64,000 nt of DNA from Demequina sp. TMPB413 (GCF_020447105.2 NZ_CP096184.1:310001-374000); one strand, 5' to 3'. Shown: positions 17,609 through 27,424, counted from the stretch's first letter. Numbers and translations: made by a program. Notes: generated from the sequence alone by a model not told the origin.

Positions 17609-18463
17609 CTAGTGGGTCGCCTGGGCCACCGCGGCGGCGAGCGATTCGGGCTTGCGGCCCATCAGGGTCTCGAGGTCGCCCGAGTCGGTGAAGAGCTCGC
17701 CCCTCGCGATCGACCCATCGACCCCGGCGAAGGTGCTGGCCATGCCAGCTTCCATGCCGAAGCTCTCGAAGGCGGAGGCGAGCTCTGGGACAGTCATGTC
17801 GCGGTGCTCAACCGCCGCCCCCGTGGCCGACGAGACCGCAGCCGCGAGTTCGGTAAGCGTGAAGGTGGGGCCGCCTAACTCGTAGACGGCGCCTGCCTCG
17901 GCCGCGATGAGTGCGACGGCGGCGGCGTCGGCATAGTCGGCACGGGTCGCCGCGGAGATCGGCGCGTTCTGCGTGGCGCCCAGAATGACTCCCGACGCGC
18001 TGTATTGGCCGATCTGGACCGTGTAGTTCTCGAAGTACCAGGAGTTGCGCAGGAGCGTCGTGGGAATGCTCGACTGGGCGAGCGCGGCTTCCGTCGCCAC
18101 GTGCTCGCCCGCGATGGGGTTGGACGTCGTCGGCGCACCGAGAATGCTCGTGTAAGCGATGTGACTCACTCCCGCACGCTCGGCGGCCGCGATGACGGTG
18201 GCGTGCTGCTCGGCGCGCTTGCCGAACTCGTTGCTGGACACGAGCAGCAGACGGTCAACTCCGGCGAGCGCGGTGTCGAGCGAGGCTTCTTCGTCGTAGT
18301 CGCCGTGACGCACGACGACGCCCTGGGTGGCAAGGTCGGACACCTTGTCGGTGGTGCGCGCGATCGCGACGATGTCGATGGGCGCGACACCGCGGGCAAT
18401 CAGGGCCTCGATGGCGAGGCGGCCAAAGCTTCCACTGGCTCCGGTCACGGCGTAGGTGGTCAT
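17609..18463 (-). CDS. NAD(P)H-binding quinone-oxidoreductase-like protein (QorB/NmrA-like SDR)
   Basis: The 284-residue protein is an atypical short-chain dehydrogenase: the cofactor loop is VTGASGSFGRLAIEAL, followed by SNEFGKRAEQHATVIAAAERAGV and LLRNSWYFENY, as in YtfG/QorB NAD(P)H:quinone oxidoreductases. It probably detoxifies quinones. The ATG has a GAAGGGAAG site upstream. It is divergent from an HxlR-type regulator with a 90-bp gap, a pairing common for quinone or aldehyde stress responses. Confidence 0.85.
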   Translation of the reverse strand: MTTYAVTGASGSFGRLAIEALIARGVAPIDIVAIARTTDKVSDLATQGVVVRHGDYDEEASLDTALAGVDRLLLVSSNEFGKRAEQHATVIAAAERAGVSHIAYTSILGAPTTSNPIAGEHVATEAALAQSSIPTTLLRNSWYFENYTVQIGQYSASGVILGATQNAPISAATRADYADAAAVALIAAEAGAVYELGGPTFTLTELAAAVSSATGAAVEHRDMTVPELASAFESFGMEAGMASTFAGVDGSIARGELFTDSGDLETLMGRKPESLAAAVAQATH

Positions 18464-18497
18464 GAGTCTTCCCTTCAGACGATGGATGGAACACGTT

Positions 18498-18516
18498 CGC
18501 TAACTATTCGTAAGTG
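18498..18516. promoter_or_regulatory. Candidate HxlR-type operator
   Basis: The sequence around CTAACTATTCGTAAG has CTnAC/GTnAG arms in inverted orientation in the gap between the divergent genes. Its form (ACTATT-C-GTAAGT) resembles operators I recall for YodB-type HxlR regulators. The match is by eye only. Confidence 0.35.
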
Positions 18517-18553
18517 CTTTCTATTCCGCAGTGAGGACCGGTATTCTGAGAAG

Positions 18554-18952
18554 GTGAACTCAGCCCAGGAGCCGACCGGCGCCCCGACGGACGCACTCGT
18601 CGCCAACGTCTTCGCGCGCGCGTGCACGTCCCGTTCTGCTCTCGAGGACGTCACCGGAAAGTGGTCTTCCCTCGCCCTCTTGGCACTCGGGGAGGGCAGT
18701 CACCGCTTCGGTGAACTGCGGCGCCAAGTGGACGGCGTGAGCGAGAAGATGCTGTCCCAGACGCTGCGCGCGCTGGAGCGAGACGGCATGGTGAATCGCA
18801 CGGTGGTGAGCGCCATGCCACCTCGCGTGGACTACGAGCTCACGGACCTCGGCAGGCAGATCGCTTCGGCCCTTCGCGGTATGGCCGACGTGCTTGAGGG
18901 TGCCGTGCCGCAGATCACGGCGGCGCGCGAACGTTACGACGCGGAAGGCTAG
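18554..18952 (+). CDS. HxlR-family transcriptional regulator
   Basis: The 132-residue winged-helix protein has the HxlR pattern: Cys near the N-terminus (FARACTSRSALE), VTGKWSSLALLAL, HRFGELRRQVDGVSEKMLSQTLRALERDGMV and the wing PPRVDYELTDLG. Regulators of this family with an N-terminal Cys often sense thiol-reactive quinones or aldehydes. The GTG at 18554 has TATTCT (18542-18547) 6 nt upstream, so it is probably leaderless. It likely controls the divergent QorB-like gene. Confidence 0.88.
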   Translation: MNSAQEPTGAPTDALVANVFARACTSRSALEDVTGKWSSLALLALGEGSHRFGELRRQVDGVSEKMLSQTLRALERDGMVNRTVVSAMPPRVDYELTDLGRQIASALRGMADVLEGAVPQITAARERYDAEG

Positions 18953-19008
18953 AACCGGTCATGGCCTTCCGTGGCCTGACGGGGCCCGGCTCCGGTGCAC
19001 CCCTCGGC

Positions 19009-19014
19009 TAGGCT
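19009..19014 (+). promoter_or_regulatory. -10 box (TAGGCT) of leaderless hom operon
   Basis: The hexamer ends 6 nt before the GTG start of hom and there is no ribosome site, so transcription should start at or next to the start codon. Confidence 0.55.
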
Positions 19015-19020
19015 GGGCCC

Positions 19021-20316
19021 GTGTCTGAGCCTGCGAAGCCCGTCAAGATTGCCCTGTTTGGCCCCGGAACCGTCGGTACCCAAGTGGTGCGGTTGCTGAA
19101 GGAGAACCTCGGCGATCTGGAACAACGCGTCGGCGCGCCCATCGAGATCACGGGCATCTACGTGCGCGACACGTCCGCACCTCGCGACCCGGTGATCGAT
19201 CCCGCGCTGCTGACGTCCGATGCGCACGGGCTCATCGACACGGCGGACCTGGTGGTCGAACTCATGGGTGGCATCGAGCCGGCCAAGAGCTACCTTCTCG
19301 AGTCGATCGGCGCGGGCGCGGCGGTGGTGACGGCCAATAAGGCGCTCCTGGCAGCTCACGGACCCGAGCTCTTCGAGGCCGCCGATGCCGCCAACGTTGA
19401 CCTCTATTTCGAAGCCGCCGTCGCCGGAGCGATCCCGATCATCCGGCCGGTGCGCGAATCGCTCGCTGGCGACCATGTGAAGCGCATCCTTGGCATCGTC
19501 AACGGCACCACCAACTACGTTCTCGACGAGATGACCACCAGGGCGCTCGACTACGACGTTGCCGTGAAGCAGGCTCAAGACCTCGGTTACGCGGAGGCAG
19601 ATCCCACCGCCGACGTCGAGGGTCACGACGCTGCGGCCAAGGCCGCCATCTTGGCTTCGCTCGCTTTCCACCAGCGCGTCCACCTCAACGATGTGTACTG
19701 CGAGGGCATCTCGGCCATTACAGCGGCCGACGTTGCGGCGGCTACCGAATCGGGCCACGTGATCAAGTTGCTGGCTATCGCCGAGCGCACGGCCGACGGC
19801 GTATCGGTCAAGGTGCACCCAGCGCTCGTGCCCCTCAGTCACCCGCTTGCGGGCGTGCACGGGGCCTTCAACGCCGTGTTTGTCGAGGCAGAGGCCGCAG
19901 GCGAGCTGATGTTCTACGGCCAGGGCGCGGGAGGCACTCCCACAGCGTCGGCCGTTTTGGGAGACATCGTCTCCGCCGCACGCCACATCGCGCAGGGAGG
20001 CAGAGGGCCGCGCGAGTCTCACTACGCGGATCTCCCCGTGCTGCCCATCGAGGCCTCGTCGTCGCGGTTCCAGTTGCGCATGACAGTGCACGACGAGCCG
20101 GGTGTGCTCGCGGGCATCGCCTCGACCCTTGCACAACGCTCGGTGTCGATCGAGGCCGTGCGTCAGAAGGCCGCTGGGGCCGACACCGGCCTGGCCACCA
20201 TCATCATCTCTACGCATCGGGCGCCAGAGGCAGAGGTCGCCAAGGTGCTCGAGTCGTTGAGAAGTTCAGAGGCCGTTGCGGAGATCCGTTCCGTCCTCAG
20301 AATCGAAGGGGAGTAG
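19021..20316 (+). CDS. hom: Homoserine dehydrogenase
   Basis: The 431-residue NAD(P)-dependent enzyme reduces aspartate semialdehyde to homoserine. The Rossmann loop is [14 protein letters not shown], followed by [11 protein letters not shown], the catalytic region [14 protein letters not shown] and [20 protein letters not shown], and a C-terminal ACT domain ([18 protein letters not shown]) expected to sense threonine. It heads the hom-thrC-thrB operon; thrC starts 2 bp downstream. Confidence 0.97.
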   Translation: MSEPAKPVKIALFGPGTVGTQVVRLLKENLGDLEQRVGAPIEITGIYVRDTSAPRDPVIDPALLTSDAHGLIDTADLVVELMGGIEPAKSYLLESIGAGAAVVTANKALLAAHGPELFEAADAANVDLYFEAAVAGAIPIIRPVRESLAGDHVKRILGIVNGTTNYVLDEMTTRALDYDVAVKQAQDLGYAEADPTADVEGHDAAAKAAILASLAFHQRVHLNDVYCEGISAITAADVAAATESGHVIKLLAIAERTADGVSVKVHPALVPLSHPLAGVHGAFNAVFVEAEAAGELMFYGQGAGGTPTASAVLGDIVSAARHIAQGGRGPRESHYADLPVLPIEASSSRFQLRMTVHDEPGVLAGIASTLAQRSVSIEAVRQKAAGADTGLATIIISTHRAPEAEVAKVLESLRSSEAVAEIRSVLRIEGE

Positions 20317-20318
20317 CA

Positions 20319-21377
20319 GTGGCTCACGTGTGGAGCGGCATCATCCGCGAGTATCTCGACCACCTGCCTTTCGATGAGGGCGACCGCATTGTGTCCCTTG
20401 GCGAGGGCGGCACTCCGCTGATCTATGCGGAGAAGATCTCCTCCGAGGTGGGCGCCGAGGTGCTCGTGAAGTACGAGGGCATGAACCCCACCGGATCCTT
20501 CAAGGACCGCGGCATGACCTCGGCCATCACCCAAGTGGTCAAGGACGGCGACCACACCGTCGTGTGTGCTTCGACGGGAAACACCTCCGCATCGGCGGCC
20601 GCCTACGCCGCGAACGCAGGGCTGCGCTGCGTCGTGATGATCCCGCAAGGCAAGATCGCGGCAGGCAAGATGGCGCAGGCGATCGTTCACGGCGCCGACC
20701 TAGTGCAGGTTGACGGCAACTTTGACGAGTGCCTCGACATCGTGCGAGAACTGAGCGAGAACTACCCGATCGCGCTCGTCAACTCGGTCAACCCCTACCG
20801 CCTCCAGGGCCAGAAGACGGCGGCGTTCGAGATTGTCGACCAGTTGGGTCAGGCCCCCGACATCCACATGCTTCCCGTGGGCAACGCTGGCAACATCTCG
20901 GCGTACTGGATGGGTTTCAAGGAGTACGCACAGGCAGGCCTGGCCGCGCACACGCCAAAGATCTGGGGAGTGCAAGCTGCAGGCGCCGCGCCCTTCGTGG
21001 CCGGACACCCCATCAAGGACCCTGAGACGGTCGCCACCGCGATCCGCATCGGCAAGCCTGCCTCATGGGACCTGGCGATCGCGGCCCGCGACGAGTCGGG
21101 TGGGTGGATTCGCGCCGTCACCGACGAGCAGATCCTTTCCGCTCAGGCGCGACTGGCGAACGAGGTGGGCGTCTTTGTTGAGCCTGCCTCTGCGGCTCCG
21201 ATCGCAGGCTTGCTCGCGGCGGCAGCCGCGGGAGAGGTGCCCCGAGGTGCCACCATCACGTGCACCGTGACCGGCAATGGCCTCAAGGACACGGCGACCG
21301 CCCTCGGTGACCGCACCGTCGAGCCCACGGTCATCCCCGTTGACGTTGAGGCGGCGGCCTCGGCATTGGGGCTGTAG
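20319..21377 (+). CDS. thrC: Threonine synthase
   Basis: The 352-residue PLP enzyme converts phosphohomoserine to threonine. The PLP-binding lysine is in [12 protein letters not shown]; the phosphate-binding loop is [12 protein letters not shown]. The length is that of the short class found in actinobacteria. The GTG at 20319 has AAGGGGAG just upstream, across the hom stop. Confidence 0.96.
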   Translation: MAHVWSGIIREYLDHLPFDEGDRIVSLGEGGTPLIYAEKISSEVGAEVLVKYEGMNPTGSFKDRGMTSAITQVVKDGDHTVVCASTGNTSASAAAYAANAGLRCVVMIPQGKIAAGKMAQAIVHGADLVQVDGNFDECLDIVRELSENYPIALVNSVNPYRLQGQKTAAFEIVDQLGQAPDIHMLPVGNAGNISAYWMGFKEYAQAGLAAHTPKIWGVQAAGAAPFVAGHPIKDPETVATAIRIGKPASWDLAIAARDESGGWIRAVTDEQILSAQARLANEVGVFVEPASAAPIAGLLAAAAAGEVPRGATITCTVTGNGLKDTATALGDRTVEPTVIPVDVEAAASALGL

Positions 21378-21382
21378 GCGCC

Positions 21383-22309
21383 ATGCGCTACGCCGCCGAC
21401 CACGTCCGCGTGAGAGTGCCAGCGACGGCAGGCAACCTTGGCCCAGGCTTCGACGCGCTGGGCATGGCTCTTGGCGTGACTGACGAGGTCGAGGTGTGGG
21501 CGCTCGGCGCTCGCACCGTCGAGATCGAGATCGAGGGCGAGGGCTCCGACAGCCTTTCGCGGGACGAGTCGCACCTGATCGTTCGCGCCATCAGAGAAGC
21601 GGCCGACGCCGTGGGAGCCTCGCACACAGGCTTGCGGATCGTTGCACGCAACTCCATCCCTCACGGCAGGGGGCTGGGGTCTTCTGCCGCGGCGGTGGTG
21701 GCGGGAATTGCAGCGATGCGCGGGCTGATCGCCGAGCCTGAGTTGCTGGGTCCAGAGCAGATGCTGCGCTTGGCTACCCAATTCGAGGGCCACCCAGACA
21801 ACGCTGCGCCAGCCATCTACGGCGGGGCAACGGCCGCGTGGCAAGACGCCGATGGCGCTCACGCGGTGCCGCTCACCGTCGCACCAGGGATCGAATCCGC
21901 GGTGCTCATCCCTCAGTCGATTCTTCCCACCAAGCAGGCACGCGCCGTGTTGCCCGAGTCTGTCCCGCACGCCGACGCCGCCTTCAACGTCGGCCGCGCC
22001 GCGCTCCTGGTTGCCGCGCTCACCGGGGCACCGGAACGCCTGCTCGCGGCGACGGAGGATCGCCTTCACCAGGACTACCGCGCCACCATCCTGCCGGCGG
22101 CAGCCGCGATGGTGAGGACGCTTCGCGAGCAGGGACTTGCGGCGGTCGTGTCGGGGGCGGGTCCGTCCGTGCTGGTACTCGGCCAGAATCTGCGCGCCGC
22201 TGGTCTCGAAACGGGACCGCTGGAATGGGCAGAAGGCGTCGGCGACGACCACTGGCGTTGCGTACATACCGCGGCACCGGTGGCGGGCGTGACGGTGGAT
22301 CGGCTGTAG
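21383..22309 (+). CDS. thrB: Homoserine kinase
   Basis: The 308-residue GHMP kinase phosphorylates homoserine for ThrC. Motif 1 is PATAGNLGPGFDALGMAL, the ATP loop is HGRGLGSSAAAVVAG, and motif 3 is AVVSGAGPSVLVL. It starts 5 bp after thrC without its own ribosome site, so it is likely translationally coupled. Confidence 0.96.
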   Translation: MRYAADHVRVRVPATAGNLGPGFDALGMALGVTDEVEVWALGARTVEIEIEGEGSDSLSRDESHLIVRAIREAADAVGASHTGLRIVARNSIPHGRGLGSSAAAVVAGIAAMRGLIAEPELLGPEQMLRLATQFEGHPDNAAPAIYGGATAAWQDADGAHAVPLTVAPGIESAVLIPQSILPTKQARAVLPESVPHADAAFNVGRAALLVAALTGAPERLLAATEDRLHQDYRATILPAAAAMVRTLREQGLAAVVSGAGPSVLVLGQNLRAAGLETGPLEWAEGVGDDHWRCVHTAAPVAGVTVDRL

Positions 22310-22339
22310 TCCGCGACGCCCGTAGCGTGCGCTTTACTG

Positions 22340-22382
22340 CTCGACGGGGTCCGCGGCACGAGCTCAGCTACTCGACGGGGTC
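22340..22382 (+). repeat. Short direct repeat CTCGACGGGGTC x2
   Basis: Copies at 22340-22351 and 22371-22382 are 31 bp apart. The second encodes the C-terminal residues of the minus-strand channel gene, and the first is an untranslated near-copy, which suggests a small tandem duplication at the gene end. Confidence 0.5.
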
Positions 22383-23087
22383 AGCGCTGGGGTTGCTGGT
22401 CCGGCGCTTGCGCGTCATCAGCCTGTTGCTCTCGCGTCGCTTGACCCTGAGGTCGTAGGCGCGCTTGCGCGGCTGCGGGACGGTCATGTGGAAGAGGGGC
22501 CCCGTGAGCCGCACGAGCACGGTCGCGACGACGGCGATGCCAGTGGAGATCAGAGGTCGCGTCCCCGTGTAGAGCAACGCGTAGGCGGCGGCTCCAGCCA
22601 TGCCTGCCACGGCGTTCGGCGGTCCCACGTACATGATCGAGGACGGCCTTCCCTGCAGGACGTCGGACAGGATGAGGCCACCAACGGAGGCGATGGTGCC
22701 GATGATGATGGCGGGTAGCAGGTCGAGGTCAGCGATAAGCGCCGCGTTCGTACCGACGCAGGCGAACAGGCCGATGACGATCGTGTCGATGGGCCACAGC
22801 ACTGGCCCGAGTTTGCGCAAGTAGTACAGGAACAGCATGCCGAGCCCGGCCGCCCCAGCGGCGACCGCGAGGTACGAGGGGTCGCGGAAGGCCGCTGGTG
22901 GAAGGTTGCCCAGTAGCAGGTCGCGTACGAGCCCACCGCCAAAGCCCATGGCGGCGGCGAGCGTGAACACACCGACGAGGTCGGTGTGTTCTTCCTCGCC
23001 TGCGCGCAGCGCTCCGCCAAGTGCGCCAAAGAACACCGCGAGCAGGTTGATGGCGAGCGGCAGTTCGAGGACGTCGGGAAGTGGCAC
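22368..23087 (-). CDS. TRIC cation-channel family / UPF0126 membrane protein (YicG-like)
   Basis: The 239-residue protein has seven predicted membrane spans in two similar halves with the conserved glycine turns of the family: FFGALGGALRAG, GFGGGLVRDLLLGNLPPAAFRDPSY in the first, and ASVGGLILSDVLQGRPSSIMY in the second. Prokaryotic TRIC proteins are trimeric cation channels. The GTG at 23087 is chosen because TACCCT ends 6 nt upstream (leaderless) and it removes a non-conserved 34-residue leader. Confidence 0.85.
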   Translation of the reverse strand: MPLPDVLELPLAINLLAVFFGALGGALRAGEEEHTDLVGVFTLAAAMGFGGGLVRDLLLGNLPPAAFRDPSYLAVAAGAAGLGMLFLYYLRKLGPVLWPIDTIVIGLFACVGTNAALIADLDLLPAIIIGTIASVGGLILSDVLQGRPSSIMYVGPPNAVAGMAGAAAYALLYTGTRPLISTGIAVVATVLVRLTGPLFHMTVPQPRKRAYDLRVKRRESNRLMTRKRRTSNPSADPVE

Positions 23088-23172
23088 GTGCCAAGGGTAG
23101 GCCCGCTGGGCGTCGTCGCGCGCAGCCACGGAGCGGGGGAGTCCAAGGGCCGTCCACGCCCACGAGTTGCGG

Positions 23173-23196
23173 AGTGAGTGCTCACTCACTTACGAT
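23173..23196 (+). promoter_or_regulatory. TetR autoregulatory operator plus -10 box
   Basis: AGTGAGTG (23173-23180) and CACTCACT (23183-23190) form a perfect 8+8 bp inverted repeat with a 2-bp centre. The -10 hexamer TACGAT (23191-23196) abuts it and ends 6 nt before the GTG of the TetR gene. A bound dimer would cover the promoter core. Confidence 0.75.
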
Positions 23197-23202
23197 GGCC
23201 CG

Positions 23203-23790
23203 GTGAATCCTTCGACGCCCAGCCGCGCGCCCCGCATGTCCATTGAGGACCGGAGGGAGTCGATCCTCGACGCCGTCGTTCCCCTGTTGCTGCGCCACGG
23301 AGGCGACGTCACGACCAAGGACATCGCCGACGCTGCAGGCATCGCCGAGGGCACGATTTTCAGGGCGTTTACGGACAAGGACGAACTGATACACGAGGCC
23401 GTCGCGCGCTTCATGGACCCAGAGCCGACGTTCTGCGCGCTCGAACAGATCGACCCCTCGCTGCCCCTTGAGGTCAAGGTGAAAGCTGTCGTCGAGATCT
23501 TCAGGGAGCGATTCACCGACGTGGTGGGAATTGTGTCGGCACTTGGCCACCGCAAACCACCCCACGAGCACCGTCACGACGCGCGCTTGGAGGAGCGGGC
23601 CAGCGCCGTCTTCACTGTGTTGTTCGCACCCGACAGCGAGCGTTTGCGCGTGGAACGCTCCCTCGCCGTCTTCTTCATCAGGTTGCTCGCCTTCGGCTCG
23701 TCCATGCCGATGTTCACCGCCGATCGCGAGGTGAACACCGACGAACTCGTCGATTTCATCCTGCGCGGCATCGTCAAGGAAGGTCGCTAA
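23203..23790 (+). CDS. TetR-family transcriptional regulator of the downstream ABC exporter
   Basis: The 195-residue protein has a TetR head (ESILDAVVPLLLRHGGDVTTKDIADAAGIAEGTIFRAFTDKDELI) and a helical ligand-binding domain. The GTG at 23203 is set by the leaderless promoter immediately upstream. It is followed 6 bp later by the exporter genes and probably represses the whole unit through the palindrome at 23173-23190. The inducer is unknown but likely a substrate of the exporter. Confidence 0.9.
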   Translation: MNPSTPSRAPRMSIEDRRESILDAVVPLLLRHGGDVTTKDIADAAGIAEGTIFRAFTDKDELIHEAVARFMDPEPTFCALEQIDPSLPLEVKVKAVVEIFRERFTDVVGIVSALGHRKPPHEHRHDARLEERASAVFTVLFAPDSERLRVERSLAVFFIRLLAFGSSMPMFTADREVNTDELVDFILRGIVKEGR

Positions 23791-23796
23791 ACCCCC

Positions 23797-25530
23797 ATGC
23801 TCTGGAAGCTTCTCGTGAGATCAGTGGCGCCCTATAAGGGCCTGCTGTGGGCAGTGCTTGCCTTCCAACTCGCGCAATCGGTCGCGAACCTGTACCTGCC
23901 AGGCCTCAACGCCGACATCATCGATAACGGCGTGGCGACAGGAGACACCGGCTACATCTGGCGCGTCGGCACGGTCATGCTCGGCCTGTCGTTCCTGCAG
24001 GCTGGCTGCGCCATCACCGGTGTGTACTTTGGCGCAAAACTCGCCATGCGCGTCGGCCGCGACGTGCGCTCCCAAGTGTTTGCTCGCGTCGGCACCTTCT
24101 CGGAGAACGAGGTGCAGCACTTTGGTGCGCCGTCGCTCATCACCCGCTCCACCAACGACGTGCAACAAGTACAAATGCTCGTCCTCATGAGCGCCACCTT
24201 GCTGGTGAGCGCACCGTTCATGGCGATCGGCGGGGTGATCATGGCGCTTCACCAAGACATCGGCTTGGCGTGGATCATGGTCGTGACGGTGCCGGTGCTG
24301 CTCGTGGGGATCATCGCGATCATCACGCGCATGGTGCCTCACTTCCAGAGGATGCAAAGACGCATCGACCAGGTCAACAAGGTGCTGCGCGAGCAGCTGA
24401 CCGGCGTGCGCGTCGTCAGGGCCTTCGTGAGGGAACCGGAAGAGACGGCGCGATTCGCCAAGGCGAATGCCGACGTCACCGAATCGGCCCTGCTCGCGGG
24501 GCGCCTCATGGCCCTCATGTTCCCGTTCGTCATGGTGATCATGAACCTTGGCTCGGTCGCGGTGCTGTGGCTTGGCGCCAGCAGGGTCGAATCCGGTGAG
24601 ACGGGCGTCGGCGCGCTGTTCGCGTTTCTGACGTACCTCATTCAGATTCTGATGTCGATCATGATGGCGACTTTCCTCTTCGTGCTGGTGCCACGCGCGT
24701 CGGTCTCTGCGGACCGCATCGGCGAGGTGCTCGAGACGGAATCCACCGTGGTGCCGCCCGTGAACCCCGTCTTTGACATGCCGACCCCGGGCACCGTGGA
24801 ACTGCGCGGTGTGTCTTTCGCCTACCCGGGTGCGGAACAACCGGTGCTCGCGGATATCTCTTTCACCGCCACTCCCGGAACCACCACGGCCATCATCGGG
24901 TCGACGGGAGCGGGCAAGACGACGCTACTGAACCTCATCCCTCGGCTGTACGACGCGACGGGAGGGCACGTGCTCGTGGGCGGGGTCGATGTCAGGGAGC
25001 TCGACATGGACACGTTGTGGTCCTCCATCGGGCTGGTCCCACAGAAGCCCTACCTTTTCGCGGGTACTGTCGCCTCCACGTTGCGGTACGGCAAGGCCGA
25101 CGCTACCGAGGAGGAACTCTGGGAGGCGCTCACGGTCGCCCAGGCGCGCGGATTCGTCGAGGCGATGCCCGCAGGGTTAGACACCCCCGTCTCTCAAGGT
25201 GGAACCACCGTGTCGGGCGGCCAGCGGCAACGGTTGTCTATCGCGAGGGCCCTCGTGCGGTCGCCACAGATACTCCTCTTTGATGACTCGTTCTCCGCGC
25301 TCGACACGGCGACCGACGCTCGGTTGAGGGCCGCGCTGCGCAAGGCGGTGGCCGACGCGACCGTCATCGTGGTCGCGCAGAGGGTCTCCTCCATCATGGA
25401 CGCCGACCAGATCTTGGTGATGGAAGACGGCCGCGTGATCGACAGCGGCACGCATGCCGAGTTGCTCAAGGCGTCCGCGACCTACCAAGAGATCGTCTCA
25501 ACCCAGTTGCGCGCGGAGGAGGCGGCATGA
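23797..25530 (+). CDS. ABC exporter half-transporter with degenerate ATP site (subunit 1)
   Basis: The 577-residue protein fuses a six-span ABC exporter membrane domain to an ATPase domain. Walker A is GSTGAGKTT (about residue 368) and the signature is VSGGQRQRLS (about 471). The Walker B end reads ILLFDDSFSALD, so the catalytic Glu is Asp, and the switch His is Gln in VVAQRVSS. This is the pattern of the degenerate partner in heterodimeric multidrug exporters such as BmrC/BmrD or LmrC/LmrD. It overlaps subunit 2 by ATGA. Confidence 0.92.
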   Translation: MLWKLLVRSVAPYKGLLWAVLAFQLAQSVANLYLPGLNADIIDNGVATGDTGYIWRVGTVMLGLSFLQAGCAITGVYFGAKLAMRVGRDVRSQVFARVGTFSENEVQHFGAPSLITRSTNDVQQVQMLVLMSATLLVSAPFMAIGGVIMALHQDIGLAWIMVVTVPVLLVGIIAIITRMVPHFQRMQRRIDQVNKVLREQLTGVRVVRAFVREPEETARFAKANADVTESALLAGRLMALMFPFVMVIMNLGSVAVLWLGASRVESGETGVGALFAFLTYLIQILMSIMMATFLFVLVPRASVSADRIGEVLETESTVVPPVNPVFDMPTPGTVELRGVSFAYPGAEQPVLADISFTATPGTTTAIIGSTGAGKTTLLNLIPRLYDATGGHVLVGGVDVRELDMDTLWSSIGLVPQKPYLFAGTVASTLRYGKADATEEELWEALTVAQARGFVEAMPAGLDTPVSQGGTTVSGGQRQRLSIARALVRSPQILLFDDSFSALDTATDARLRAALRKAVADATVIVVAQRVSSIMDADQILVMEDGRVIDSGTHAELLKASATYQEIVSTQLRAEEAA

Positions 25531-27380
25531 GCGGCGAAGAGAAGCCGGAAGCACGCCCTGCCGGCAGGCCGGCGCACGGCCCTGGCGGAGGAATGGCGGG
25601 GATGCCCGTCGAGAAGGCTCAAGACTTCCGCGGCTCGATCAAGCGACTCACCTCTCTGCTGAGGCCAGAGGCAGCTGTGGTGGCCGCCGTGCTCGTCATC
25701 GGCACCCTCGCTGTGGCCCTCGCGGTGGTGGGCCCCAAGATTCTGGGCGAGGCGACCACCGTCATCTTCACTGGTTTCCTTACCGGCGACGGCATCGACT
25801 TTGCGCGCTTGCACCGCATCCTGATGGCCGTGGCCGTGCTCTACATCGCGTCCTCACTGCTGGCCTATCTGCAGGGCTACATTCTCAATGGCGCCACCCA
25901 GCGGACCGTGTACCGCTTGCGCGAGCGCGTGGAGACCAAGATCAACCGCCTGCCGCTGAACTACTTCGACCGTCACCAGCGCGGTGAGCTCCTCAGCCGC
26001 GTCACGAACGACATCGATAACGTGTCGCAAACCTTGCAGCAGACACTGAGTCAGTTGTTCAACTCGGTATTGACCGTCATCGGCGTCTTGGTCATGATGC
26101 TCACGATCGACTGGCAACTCGCGCTCGTGGCCATCGTGTCGATCCCGCTGACCGTCGGCATCGTCGGCGCGGTAGCCAAGCGCTCGCAGCCAAAGTTCAT
26201 CGCCCAGTGGAAGCACACCGGCGAACTCAACGGCCAGATCGAAGAGGGCTATACGGGCCACGCGCTCGTGAAGGTCTTCGGGCGTCAGCGCGAGGTGGAA
26301 GCGACGTTCGCCGAGAAGAACGAGGAGTTGTACGAGGCGAGTTTCGGCGCTCAGTTCATCTCCGGCATCATCATGCCGTCGGCTATGTTCGTCGGGAACC
26401 TCGTGTACGTCGGTATAGCCGTCGTCGGCGGCCTGAAGGTAGCGAGTGGCAACTTGGCGCTCGGCGACGTCCAGGCGTTCATCCAATACTCGCGGCAGTT
26501 CCAGCAGCCACTCAGCCAACTCGGATCGATGGCGAACCTGCTGCAGTCTGGCGTGGCAAGCGCCGAGCGCGTCTTTGAATTGCTCGATGCGGAGGACCAG
26601 AGGCCGGACGTGGCCGAGCCGGTCACTCCCGCCGAGTTCCACGGGCAGTTGGAGTTCGAGGACGTGTCCTTCCGCTACAAGGAGGACGAGCCGCTGATCG
26701 AGGACCTGTCGCTGACCGTAGAGCCTGGCAAGACCGTCGCCATTGTGGGGCCGACGGGGGCCGGCAAGACCACGCTCGTCAACCTGGTGATGCGGTTCTA
26801 CGAACTCGACGGAGGGCGCATCCTGCTCGACGGCGTGGACACCGCACACATGACACGCGACGACTTGCGCTCCCGCACAGGCATGGTGTTGCAGGACGCC
26901 TGGCTGTTTGGCGGCACCATCAGGGACAACATCGCGTATGGGCGGCCGAGCGCCACCGAGGAAGAGATCCTCGACGCTGCGCGCATGGCGTACGTCGACC
27001 GCTTTGTCCACTCATTGCCTGAGGGCTACGACACCGTCATCGACGACGATTCCGGCACGCTTTCGGCAGGGGAGCGGCAGCTCATCACGATTGCGAGGGC
27101 GTTCGTGGCGAGGCCAAGCGTGCTCATCCTCGACGAAGCGACCAGCTCTGTGGACACCCGCACCGAGTTGCTGGTGCAGCACGCGATGGAGAAACTGCGC
27201 AAGGACCGCACGAGCTTTGTCATCGCCCACCGCTTGTCGACCATTCGCGACGCAGACGTCATCTTGGTGATGGAGCACGGCGCCATTGTCGAGCAGGGCA
27301 CCCACGCAGAACTGCTCGCTGCGGAAGGCGCCTACGCGAGGCTCTACGACGCGCAGTTCGCGGCCCCGATCGACACGTGA
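25527..27380 (+). CDS. ABC exporter half-transporter with canonical ATP site (subunit 2)
   Basis: The 617-residue partner has a Gly/Pro-rich N-terminus, a membrane domain and an ATPase domain. Walker A is GPTGAGKTTL (about 408), Walker B is VLILDEATSSVD with the catalytic Glu, and the switch His is present in VIAHRLST. Its signature is LSAGERQLIT rather than LSGGQ. Together with subunit 1 it should form a heterodimer with one active and one degenerate site, exporting a drug or lipid-like compound under TetR control. Confidence 0.92.
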   Translation: MSGEEKPEARPAGRPAHGPGGGMAGMPVEKAQDFRGSIKRLTSLLRPEAAVVAAVLVIGTLAVALAVVGPKILGEATTVIFTGFLTGDGIDFARLHRILMAVAVLYIASSLLAYLQGYILNGATQRTVYRLRERVETKINRLPLNYFDRHQRGELLSRVTNDIDNVSQTLQQTLSQLFNSVLTVIGVLVMMLTIDWQLALVAIVSIPLTVGIVGAVAKRSQPKFIAQWKHTGELNGQIEEGYTGHALVKVFGRQREVEATFAEKNEELYEASFGAQFISGIIMPSAMFVGNLVYVGIAVVGGLKVASGNLALGDVQAFIQYSRQFQQPLSQLGSMANLLQSGVASAERVFELLDAEDQRPDVAEPVTPAEFHGQLEFEDVSFRYKEDEPLIEDLSLTVEPGKTVAIVGPTGAGKTTLVNLVMRFYELDGGRILLDGVDTAHMTRDDLRSRTGMVLQDAWLFGGTIRDNIAYGRPSATEEEILDAARMAYVDRFVHSLPEGYDTVIDDDSGTLSAGERQLITIARAFVARPSVLILDEATSSVDTRTELLVQHAMEKLRKDRTSFVIAHRLSTIRDADVILVMEHGAIVEQGTHAELLAAEGAYARLYDAQFAAPIDT

Positions 27381-27424
27381 CGGCCAGGCCCTGCCGGCCC
27401 TAGCGTCGGCGGGGCTCGAGGTCT

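Noticed and set aside
18949..20217. 422-codon open frame on the minus strand
   Set aside because: It is the complement of hom, with no ribosome site and no recognisable motif.
25854..27011. 385-codon open frame on the minus strand
   Set aside because: It is antisense to ABC exporter subunit 2 and has shadow composition.
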